DNA from: an uncultured Chloracidobacterium sp.
Lineage (GTDB): Bacteria > Acidobacteriota > Blastocatellia > Pyrinomonadales > Pyrinomonadaceae
Length of the DNA: 64,000 nt
Assembly (NCBI GenBank): GCA_936914845.1
Contig: CAKZGE010000002.1
Coordinates: 211,086-275,085 of the forward strand
Reading direction: 5' to 3'
Below the pieces are notes generated by a model. The model was given only the letters and a program-made list of their open reading frames with translations, searched no databases and was not told the DNA's origin. Below, piece by piece: positions 36,882 to 43,693 of this stretch. A program made the position numbers and the translations under genes. The number at the start of each line of letters is the position of its first letter. Position 1 is the stretch's first letter.

Positions 36882-37931
36882 ATGAAAAAGACCCTTTTTC
36901 TTCTTTCTTTTGTAGCCTTAGCGGCCTTTGCGGCCGCATTTAGCTCCGCAACGCCGCAAAGCTTTGCTGATCAAAGAGCTCCTTCGGCATCGTTGCCGGA
37001 ACAAACGCCAACGCCGCTGCCGTCCGCAACTCCTCCGCCTATTAGTTCAGAAGATGAAGTTATCAAGGTCGATACAGAACTCGTCAACCTTAATGTTCGT
37101 GTGATCGACCGCAATAATCGCCCGATCAATGGTTTGCAGCAAAACGATTTCAAAGTATTGGAAGATAACGTTCAACAGCCCATCGAATTCTTTTCGAAGG
37201 GCGAAGTTCCAACCAATTATTCTCTCGTCATCGACAATTCCGGCTCGCTCCGCTCCCAGCTCGAACAGGTGATCGAGGCAGGTAAAATACTCGTCAATTC
37301 AAATCGCAATGATGATGAAACAAGCATCATCCGCTTTGTCAGTCGCGACAAGATCAGCGTTGAGCAGCCGTTTACTTCAAACAAAGAAGCCTTGAATGAC
37401 GCTCTTGATAATCTTTATATAGAGGGCGGCCAGACCGCCATTATCGATGCGGTCTATCTAGCCGCCGAGGGTGTGAATGAATATGATAAGGCGGCGAGCG
37501 ATAAGGACCGGACGCGGCGGGCATTGATCATCGTCTCTGACGGCGATGAGCGGGACAGTTTTTACAGCGAGGCCCAGCTTTTCGAACTTCTCCGTGAAAC
37601 TGATGTCCAAATTTACACGATCGGTTTTGTCAGCGAATTGAGCACCCAAGGCGGTCTTATTAAGAAAAGTCCGCAGGGTAAGGCTAAGGCACTTTTGGAA
37701 AGGCTGGCTACCGAAACCGGAGGCCGGGCATTTTTCCCGTCCAACACTAGCGAGCTGTCAAAGATAGCTTCTGAGATCTCAAGCGACCTGCGGATCCAAT
37801 ATTCGATCGGTTACGTTCCCAGCAATGATCGCCGAGACGGTTCTTTCCGCAATATCAAAGTGGTGGTAAACGATGGCCCGAACAAACAAAAACGCATAGC
37901 GATAACCCGAGCCGGAAGAACCGCGCAATAG
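36882..37931 (+). CDS. Secreted VWA protein, acidobacterial type (second of pair)
   Basis: This 349-residue protein is a paralogue of the preceding gene with the same plan: signal peptide (MKKTLFLLSFVALAAFAAAF), Pro/Thr/Ser linker, a beta domain containing VNLNVRVIDRNNRPINGL, and a VWA domain with MIDAS residues in DNSGSLRS. It ends with LRIQYSIGYVPSNDRRDG. The ATG at 36882 gives the signal peptide directly; an upstream TTG overlaps the previous gene. The tandem arrangement suggests gene duplication and joint expression. A terminator follows at 37955. Confidence 0.9.
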   Translation: MKKTLFLLSFVALAAFAAAFSSATPQSFADQRAPSASLPEQTPTPLPSATPPPISSEDEVIKVDTELVNLNVRVIDRNNRPINGLQQNDFKVLEDNVQQPIEFFSKGEVPTNYSLVIDNSGSLRSQLEQVIEAGKILVNSNRNDDETSIIRFVSRDKISVEQPFTSNKEALNDALDNLYIEGGQTAIIDAVYLAAEGVNEYDKAASDKDRTRRALIIVSDGDERDSFYSEAQLFELLRETDVQIYTIGFVSELSTQGGLIKKSPQGKAKALLERLATETGGRAFFPSNTSELSKIASEISSDLRIQYSIGYVPSNDRRDGSFRNIKVVVNDGPNKQKRIAITRAGRTAQ

Positions 37932-37954
37932 CATTGTTTAAACTTGTTGAAAAT

Positions 37955-37989
37955 CCGCCGCGGCATCTTGACTGATGCGGCGGCCTTTT
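37955..37989 (+). terminator. Probable terminator after the VWA pair
   Basis: CCGCC-GCG-GCATC pairs with GATGC-GGCGG around a short loop, with a 3-base bulge, and is followed by CCTTTTGC. The stem is GC-rich but the U-run is short, so strength is moderate. Confidence 0.6.
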
Positions 37990-38155
37990 GCTATAAACTC
38001 TCTAACGCTTTCGACACCCCTCGAAACTGTCTCCGACACTTCCACTGTCCGACATCTGATCACTGCTGGTCAGACCGCCTTTCCAAAAGGCTTTGCACTG
38101 CCCCCGCTTGGCACATTTCCGTGCTCTATTTTTTTCTGTTTGATCAAGGAGGAAC

Positions 38156-39148
38156 ATGAGATCCAATATCTTCAAGTTTGCGTCTATCCCGACCGTCATG
38201 GTGGCCGCTCTGGCTTATTTCACCTTCGGCGACCTAATAACTTTAGAATCGACACATGCTCAGACCGGCGGCCGCTCGGCAGCAGCCGATCAGCGCATTG
38301 ATTTTTCGCCGCGGCCTCACATTTCTATTGTCATCGAAGAAGGTGCGGAAAGCCCGCGGATACTCGTCGGCACCATCGGCTCAGCTGATTCAAAAGGCGA
38401 ACGTCCGATAGGCGGAAAGATCGAAATCCCCGCCTCGCTGGAATCCGACGGCCGCATCACATTTACCATTTCCGGCGGCGGCAAGTTCGAATCGACCGAA
38501 GGTCCGCTGACAACTCTTTCGCCCGAAGCCGGCAAGGTCTATCTTCCGTCAATAAAGGCGGGTCGTGACGGTGATGAAGGCTTGATAAGCGTGTTGGCTG
38601 AGGGCAAACCGCTGATCACGGATCTTCGCGTCGCTTCCCTGCCGGCGGGCGGCATTACAAAACTCAAAGGATTTATCAGCGAAACCGATCCCGCAGTGAT
38701 CGCAATGGGTGATAAATTTGCCGTTATCGACGAAGACCTTTGGAAGGATCGACCTGCCGGGTCGGTCAGTTTTACGATCGAGAGCGATGGTGAGAAGATC
38801 GAAGAGGCGGCAGATGGTCTGTGCATTCGCACACCTTTCGGCCCGGGCAAGGTCAATTACAACGGCTTTAGCCCGTGGGCGGTTGGAAAGCGCTATTCCT
38901 ATAAGCCGGAAAGCTCTTCTGCTCTGAAAAAAGGTTCAGGTTCCAGCGATGAACTTGATGCTCTGTACCGATATTCATGGGGCTGCGGTACCGCTTTGAA
39001 AGTTCCTGATAGCTGCACGGCGACCGTTTACAACAACGGCAGCATCGGCAGTTGCTGTAACGCCGCGGCAGCAGCCCTCGGCCACACGCTGAAATGGGTA
39101 AATCCTAGTTCTCACGGATTTCCGCGGTGTCCGATCAGCCCGTGGTAA
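38156..39148 (+). CDS. Exported protein with Cys-rich C-terminus, unknown function
   Basis: This is a 330-residue protein with a strong ribosome site (AAGGAGG eight bases before the ATG). The N-terminus is a signal sequence or anchor (hydrophobic about residues 11-26, cleavage likely after THAQ). Residues 40-270 are predicted mostly beta. The last 60 residues hold a cluster of cysteines (in YSWGCGT, DSCTA, GSCCNAAAAA and RCPISPW), suggesting a disulfide-bonded module. A further Cys is in GLCIRTPFGPG. I do not recognise any family. It is a single gene between terminators. Confidence 0.65.
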   Translation: MRSNIFKFASIPTVMVAALAYFTFGDLITLESTHAQTGGRSAAADQRIDFSPRPHISIVIEEGAESPRILVGTIGSADSKGERPIGGKIEIPASLESDGRITFTISGGGKFESTEGPLTTLSPEAGKVYLPSIKAGRDGDEGLISVLAEGKPLITDLRVASLPAGGITKLKGFISETDPAVIAMGDKFAVIDEDLWKDRPAGSVSFTIESDGEKIEEAADGLCIRTPFGPGKVNYNGFSPWAVGKRYSYKPESSSALKKGSGSSDELDALYRYSWGCGTALKVPDSCTATVYNNGSIGSCCNAAAAALGHTLKWVNPSSHGFPRCPISPW

Positions 39149-39162
39149 GCAACCTCTAAACT

Positions 39163-39201
39163 AAAAGCGGCAAGCTGTTTTATGCAGCCTGCCGCTTTTT
39201 T
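39163..39201. terminator. Bidirectional terminator between the Cys-rich gene and the BMC operon
   Basis: AAAAGCGGCAAGCTG pairs with CAGCCTGCCGCTTTT (one bulge), followed by TTTTTT on the plus strand. On the minus strand the stem is followed by TTTTAGTTTAG. It therefore ends the exported-protein gene on one side and the microcompartment operon on the other. Confidence 0.85.
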
Positions 39202-39218
39202 ATTTTTGTATATCAGAA

Positions 39219-39536
39219 TTATTCAGGCACGGAACCGGAGATCTTCTTTCTGTTGGTCTCGCCCGTTTCGATGACGGGGATCCCTTCGGCGACCTCATCG
39301 TGTGGCCGCGGAATGACATGTACGGCTGTAACCGTGCCGACCCGCCGCGCCGCAGCAGCGCCGGCATCGACAGCCGCTTTCACAGCCCCGACCTCACCGC
39401 GAACGATCGCTGTCACGAGACCGGCATCGACCTTTTCGTATCCAACCAGGTTCACATTCGCAGCTTTGACCATGGCATCCGCTGCCTCGATCATTGCCAC
39501 CATTCCCATACATTCGACCATTCCTAATGCCTGCAT
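39219..39536 (-). CDS. BMC-H microcompartment shell protein (last gene of BMC operon)
   Basis: This 105-residue protein is a single BMC domain (Pfam BMC, PduA/CcmK type), expected to form flat hexamers that tile a microcompartment shell. Hallmarks are ALGMVECMGMVAMIEAADAM, ANVNLVGYEKVDAGLVT, IVRGEVGAVKAAVDAGAAAA and VHVIPRPHDEV. The predicted pore loop reads VDAGL, placing an Asp where PduA-like proteins have a small residue, so the pore may be more acidic. The C-terminal tail is short. It starts 4 bp after the microprotein stop, in the same operon as the aldehyde dehydrogenase. Confidence 0.97.
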   Translation of the reverse strand: MQALGMVECMGMVAMIEAADAMVKAANVNLVGYEKVDAGLVTAIVRGEVGAVKAAVDAGAAAARRVGTVTAVHVIPRPHDEVAEGIPVIETGETNRKKISGSVPE

Positions 39537-39540
39537 GAAT

Positions 39541-39642
39541 TTATCTACCGCTTCCTTTCCTTTTTAAAAGGTATATCAACAGGCCTAAAAACGCCATGCC
39601 GATCAATATTGTGAAGATGAAAACTGTCGTGGCGACCAACAT
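39541..39642 (-). CDS. 33-residue single-TM microprotein in the BMC operon
   Basis: This small open frame runs from ATG at 39642 to TAA at 39541. It encodes MLVATTVFIFTILIGMAFLG, then a few more hydrophobic residues and a basic tail (KRKGSGR). It is a clear membrane-helix pattern with positive residues at the C-terminal end, predicting the tail in the cytoplasm. The Shine-Dalgarno-like AAGGTAAG overlaps the stop codon of the upstream zinc-ribbon gene. The gaps are 4 bp upstream and 4 bp downstream, so it fills the only free space in the operon. I know of no named family; the case for a real gene rests on its spacing, ribosome site and helix. Confidence 0.6.
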   Translation of the reverse strand: MLVATTVFIFTILIGMAFLGLLIYLLKRKGSGR

Positions 39643-39646
39643 ATAC

Positions 39647-40108
39647 TTACCTTAGGTAAAACGCAAAATACATCAATATAGCCGCCAATGATAAAAGGAC
39701 TATCCCGCCAATGACGAAGCCCTTTCCGGTATCGGTCCTTTCTTCCCAGATGATCTCTTTTGGCGGAAGGACCGTCTTTTTCGGCCGACGTCTGATATCC
39801 GCAGCAGAACGAAGTTCCTTGCTCGGCTCTGCTTTCACGGTTAGCGCCGCGGGCATCTCCTGCACCGTCGGCAAAGATTCCTCGGGTTTTGCAAAAGCCG
39901 GCAACTTGCTTGTTTCTATCCGCTGCGAACGCTTCTGCTTGCCCTTGCCTGAAGTCTTCGCGGGCGGCGGCTGTTCGACCGCTTCCGGTTTCGGTACCGG
40001 ATGAATTTCTTCGAGCGTTTCGCCGCAGTTGTAGCAAAAAGCTGACCCTTCGCGGATCTCTGCTCCGCAAGCCGCACAAACCGATCTATCTGGATCTTTC
40101 TCTGCCAT
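39647..40108 (-). CDS. Zinc-ribbon protein with C-terminal membrane anchor in BMC operon
   Basis: This is a 153-residue protein. Residues 10-30 form a zinc ribbon (CAACG ... CYNCG). Residues 35-125 are a Pro/Lys/Glu-rich, probably disordered linker. The last 20 residues (GFVIGGIVLLSLAAILMYFA) form a single membrane helix with almost nothing after it, so the protein is predicted to be tail-anchored with the zinc ribbon in the cytoplasm. The start is the ATG at 40108; a TTG lies one codon before. It lies 22 bp after the aldehyde dehydrogenase gene and 4 bp before the microprotein. A tether or adaptor between a compartment and the membrane is my inference only. Confidence 0.75.
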   Translation of the reverse strand: MAEKDPDRSVCAACGAEIREGSAFCYNCGETLEEIHPVPKPEAVEQPPPAKTSGKGKQKRSQRIETSKLPAFAKPEESLPTVQEMPAALTVKAEPSKELRSAADIRRRPKKTVLPPKEIIWEERTDTGKGFVIGGIVLLSLAAILMYFAFYLR

Positions 40109-40130
40109 CAAGGTCTAAAATCCCGCGCTT

Positions 40131-41882
40131 CTATATTTTCGCAAAAATGTCCTTTTCATCACCAAGATCTCGAGCTGCCGGCGTTATTATGGTCTTAGCA
40201 TTGATATAGATCTTTCGCCCGCCATTCACAGCGTCTCGAACATCAGCTTCACTGACAAAGTCCACCGGTTCTTGCGAATATCCGTTTTCGGTCAAAGACT
40301 GCGGCCGAAGTTCGTGTATTATCGTCTTCACCGGTGACGACCCGGCATTTTCTTGCAGTGGTGTCGATGATCTCGGTATTTCTGCAGCAACCGTGGTCTC
40401 GGTTTTCGGTTCCTCCGTCAATTTCTGTCGCAGAAACCTATCTACTATCGCCGCTACCTGTTCTCTCTTCGCACCGCGGCTGCCATTCGACGCAGCGGCC
40501 GAAACAGCCGTCGGAAGCGTCGTTTTCGGGGGCGTATTTATCGGTTTTGTTTCAAAGGCGACACGCTTGATATCCATCAAATGCAGCGGCGAAACATTGT
40601 CGGAGGTCACATTGCCTCCCCAAGAACCGCAGCCGAGCGTCATCGATGGTGCCAATTCTGTCGAAAATCCGATCGCGCCGTGCGTAGTAGGAGAATTGAC
40701 GATGATCCTCGATGCCGGCATTTGCGCTCCGTAGCGGATCGCCGCCTCCCGATCTTTCGTGTGCATTCCCGCGGTGTGGCCCATTCCGCCAAATTGGAGT
40801 ATTTCCTCACACCTGGCCGCGGCCGATTCCGTTCCATCGGCGACAAAAAATGCGAGCGTCGGCGAAAGCTTCTCTATCGACCACGGATATTCCCGCCCGA
40901 CGCCGCCGCAATCCGCCAACAGACATCGTGTATCGTCCGGGACGGAAATGCCGGCCAATTTCGCGATGTATCCGGCAGGCCTTCCGACTATTGCCGCATT
41001 TAGTGTCCGTTCCGGAGTAACCAGGATCTTGCCGACAGCATCAGCTTCTGCCGAGGAAAGAAAATGGCCGCCCTGTGCCTTAAATTGTTCCCGCACCTGC
41101 TCGGCTATCGGCGCGTCAACCACCACCGACTGCTCAGACGCACAGATAGTGCCGTTATCAAAACAGGTTCCCGTCAGAATGTCGGCAACCGCCTTTCTAA
41201 CATCGGCCGACCGTTCGACGAATACGGGCACATTGCCGGGACCAACACCGAATGCCGGTTTTCCGGAAGAATAGGCGGCCCTCACCAACCCGATCCCGCC
41301 GGTTGCGAGTATCACCGCCGTTCGCCGGTGCTTCATCAGCCGTTCCGTGCCTTCGATCGATGAATGCTCAAGGCATCTGATCGCATCGGCCGGCAAACCG
41401 GCTCGTACACCGGCTTCGCGCATCAACCTTGCGGTTTCTCCGATACAATTGGCAGCCGAAGGATGAGGCGAAAGAACTATCGTATTTCTCGATTTTATGG
41501 CAATGATGATCTTAAAGATCGCTGTAGATGTCGGATTGGTCGAAGGTATTATCGCTGCGACAACGCCTCGCGGTGAAGCGATCTCGACAATGTCCCCTTT
41601 ATCTGCGACCACACCGACGGTTTTCAGATCGCGGAAGTGTTTCCAGACATCCTCTGCCGCAAACCGGTTCTTTTCGCGTTTATCGTCTGCTTTGCCAAAG
41701 CCGGTCTCTTCGTGGGCCATCTGCCCCAACCGGGCCGCTTCGGCCAAGGCAGCCGCGGACATCGCATCACAGATCGCATTGATGCGCTCCTGATCAAAGC
41801 GGGCAACCGTACGGAAAGCAGCAAATGCTGCTTCGACCGCCCGGTCCGCTGCTTTAACTGCAATGTCTTCCGCTTCTGCCAT
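40131..41882 (-). CDS. BMC-associated CoA-acylating aldehyde dehydrogenase
   Basis: The enzyme oxidises an aldehyde to an acyl-CoA with NAD+. Residues 1-445 are the aldehyde dehydrogenase core, closest to the AdhE/PduP class: IIPSTNPTST, GPGNVPVFVERSAD and FDNGTICASEQS with catalytic Cys247. After the core comes a linker and an amphipathic helix (AKREQVAAIVDRFLRQKLTE, about 471-490) that looks like an encapsulation peptide. A second disordered linker follows, then residues 541-580 with VSEADVRDAV ... IITPAARDLG, similar to a short segment in EutT/EutQ-type BMC proteins. At 583 residues it is about 100 longer than simple PduP/EutE. It lies between shell genes. The aldehyde substrate cannot be read. 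Confidence 0.92.
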   Translation of the reverse strand: MAEAEDIAVKAADRAVEAAFAAFRTVARFDQERINAICDAMSAAALAEAARLGQMAHEETGFGKADDKREKNRFAAEDVWKHFRDLKTVGVVADKGDIVEIASPRGVVAAIIPSTNPTSTAIFKIIIAIKSRNTIVLSPHPSAANCIGETARLMREAGVRAGLPADAIRCLEHSSIEGTERLMKHRRTAVILATGGIGLVRAAYSSGKPAFGVGPGNVPVFVERSADVRKAVADILTGTCFDNGTICASEQSVVVDAPIAEQVREQFKAQGGHFLSSAEADAVGKILVTPERTLNAAIVGRPAGYIAKLAGISVPDDTRCLLADCGGVGREYPWSIEKLSPTLAFFVADGTESAAARCEEILQFGGMGHTAGMHTKDREAAIRYGAQMPASRIIVNSPTTHGAIGFSTELAPSMTLGCGSWGGNVTSDNVSPLHLMDIKRVAFETKPINTPPKTTLPTAVSAAASNGSRGAKREQVAAIVDRFLRQKLTEEPKTETTVAAEIPRSSTPLQENAGSSPVKTIIHELRPQSLTENGYSQEPVDFVSEADVRDAVNGGRKIYINAKTIITPAARDLGDEKDIFAKI

Positions 41883-41950
41883 TGAATACAGATGTGTGCG
41901 GCAACCGCTTCAAAGCCGATGCCGCCGTGTCTGATCCCGAAAGCCGAGAT

Positions 41951-42346
41951 CTATTTATTTTTTGCTTTGCTTGATTGCGACGACCCGGCACTCGAGAGTC
42001 CGGCATCTCCGGAGCTAAGCTCGCGTCCGCCGCCCTGCAGGGCCTTTTCATCCGGGCTATAACCGATCTTTCCGTTTTTCGGCAGAACACGTTCCACCTC
42101 GTTATGCGGACGCGGAATGACATGAACGCTGATCAGCTCACCCACCCGACGAGCCGCTGCCGCTCCAGAATCGGTTGCCGCTTTTACCGCACCGACATCG
42201 CCGCGAACGAATATCGTCACGTAGCCGGCTCCAATATATTCTTTGCCCACAAGCTGCACGTTCGCGGCTTTTACCATCGCATCGGCCGCTTCGACCGCAC
42301 CGACGAAACCTTTTGTTTCGACCATTCCGAGTGCTTCTAAACTCAT
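41951..42346 (-). CDS. BMC-H microcompartment shell protein with C-terminal extension (first gene of BMC operon)
   Basis: This 131-residue shell hexamer protein shows EALGMVETKGFVGAVEAADAM, QLVGKEYIGAGYVT, FVRGDVGAVKAATDSGAAAARR and VHVIPRPHNEVERVLP. The pore loop is IGAGY, differing from the VDAGL of the second shell protein. After the BMC domain (residues 1-92) comes a Ser/Gly/Lys-rich tail of about 35 residues, probably disordered and possibly used for contacts. GAGG eight bases before the ATG is a good ribosome site. A weak promoter (TTGTGC, 16 bp, TATTAA) lies upstream on the minus strand. It heads the operon. Confidence 0.97.
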   Translation of the reverse strand: MSLEALGMVETKGFVGAVEAADAMVKAANVQLVGKEYIGAGYVTIFVRGDVGAVKAATDSGAAAARRVGELISVHVIPRPHNEVERVLPKNGKIGYSPDEKALQGGGRELSSGDAGLSSAGSSQSSKAKNK

Positions 42347-42467
42347 TTGAAGATCCTCACTTAAATAAACTGATACGATTTTAATATAAGAGCGTCCTTA
42401 TTGCACAAACCATCAATGCAAATATTGCTGGCCGTTGGTCTTACCGCACCACGAGATACGACGTCAA

Positions 42468-42497
42468 TTGACATCGGGCGTTTAACAAAGCTATATT
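42468..42497 (+). promoter_or_regulatory. Sigma-70-type promoter for the RodZ-like gene
   Basis: TTGACA (42468-42473), an 18-bp spacer and TATATT (42492-42497) lie 59 bp before the ATG at 42556. The -35 box is part of the palindrome GTCAATTGAC (42463-42472), which could be a regulator site shared with the divergent BMC operon. Confidence 0.6.
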
Positions 42498-42555
42498 TCT
42501 AGTTTAACTATTTGCGGAATTTAATAGACTCAAGGCGGTCAGAGATCTCTTTATA

Positions 42556-43590
42556 ATGTCACAAACCCTCGGAGAAAAATTGCGGCAGGCACGCGAAGAG
42601 CGTGGTATATCGATCAGCGAAGTTTCAGAACAAACGCGCATCGCCGCCCACCATTTGGAATCGATCGAAGACGATAACTACAAGACCCTTCCGGGCGGTA
42701 TTTTCAATAAAGGATTTGTTAAAACTTACGCTAAATTTGTCGGTATCGACGAACAGGAAGCTTTGCAGGATTATGCCAAGCTGGCCGCAGCAGACGTCGC
42801 ATCCCAGGAAGATGAGCTAAAGGCTTACAAACCTGAGGTGTTGACCGACGATCGGTCCGGAACGTCGATAATTCCGACCGTCATTATTGCCGTTCTAATC
42901 CTCGGATTAATGTCCGCCGGCATTTTGTTCCTCGTCAATTATATTCAGAACCGGGGTGATGCTCCGGTCGTCAGCAACACTAATTCCAATACGGGCGGCA
43001 ATTCTGCTGTAGCCGAACCGCAGCCGACCCCGGCCGCTGCCGCAGCACCGGCAATAAGCGGCATAAAGGTCGAATTCGCATCCGACGCAGATGTCTCTTT
43101 GACAGCCTTGACGGACGGTAAACGTTCGAGCTTGTTGGTCACACCGGGCAAACCGGCTACCTTCGAGCCGAAAGAATCGCTGAAACTCAGTTATTCTAAA
43201 TCGCTTGCAGCGGTCGCGAAATTGTCAATTAACGGTAAACCGATAACGCTTCCTTCTACGCCGGAGAATCCGCGGCGGGCGGCGATCGAATTTGAGATCA
43301 ATTCCGCGAATCTGCCGCAGATATGGCAAAGCGGAGCGATCGCTTTTGACGGCGGAGCTCAAAGCTCGGCACCTTCGCCGACGCCGGTAGAATCCGGATC
43401 GGCAACCGTTCCGACTACCGAAGTTGCTCCGGGCCCCGCTCCGGCCACCACTGCGGCGACAGCTCAGACGGCACCCCCGCGTCCGGTCCGCACAGCCACC
43501 CCGCCGCGTGCGGCAGCAACACCGCGGCCGGTGACGACACAGACCCCGATCATCGTCGGACGCCCGGCGGCAACGCCTCGGCCAAACTGA
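42556..43590 (+). CDS. RodZ-like helix-turn-helix membrane protein
   Basis: This 344-residue protein has an N-terminal HTH_25-type domain (LGEKLRQAREERGISISEVSEQTRIAAHHLESIEDDNYKTLPG split by family position, residues 4-45, then GGIFNKGFVKTYAKFVGI), one transmembrane helix (about residues 113-136), and a periplasmic part with a DUF4115-like beta domain (about 170-265). It ends in a Pro/Ala/Thr-rich tail. This is the RodZ plan: cytoskeletal MreB binding on the inside, cell-shape role outside. The repetitive tail makes the protein longer than many homologues. It is divergent from the BMC operon, with its own promoter. Confidence 0.82.
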   Translation: MSQTLGEKLRQAREERGISISEVSEQTRIAAHHLESIEDDNYKTLPGGIFNKGFVKTYAKFVGIDEQEALQDYAKLAAADVASQEDELKAYKPEVLTDDRSGTSIIPTVIIAVLILGLMSAGILFLVNYIQNRGDAPVVSNTNSNTGGNSAVAEPQPTPAAAAAPAISGIKVEFASDADVSLTALTDGKRSSLLVTPGKPATFEPKESLKLSYSKSLAAVAKLSINGKPITLPSTPENPRRAAIEFEINSANLPQIWQSGAIAFDGGAQSSAPSPTPVESGSATVPTTEVAPGPAPATTAATAQTAPPRPVRTATPPRAAATPRPVTTQTPIIVGRPAATPRPN

Positions 43591-43654
43591 ATAATGCTTA
43601 CGAACCAGTTTTTGAAAAAGCTTTTTAACGGACAAATATTTCGATAAGATCGAG

Positions 43655-43681
43655 GCCCGCAAGCATTCTGCGGGCTTTTTT
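43655..43681 (+). terminator. Intrinsic terminator before guaB
   Basis: GCCCGCA and TGCGGGC form a 7-bp stem around a 7-base loop, followed by TTTTTT. It ends the RodZ-like transcript only 13 bp before the guaB start, leaving no room for a conventional promoter between, so some read-through or an upstream promoter must feed guaB. Confidence 0.85.
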
Positions 43682-43693
43682 GTAAATTTTTAT

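Noticed and set aside
38108..38125. Sigma-54-like promoter (TTGGCACATTTCCGTGCT) before the Cys-rich gene
   Set aside because: The -24 part fits, but the -12 GC is one base too far from it, and no sigma-54 activator is nearby.
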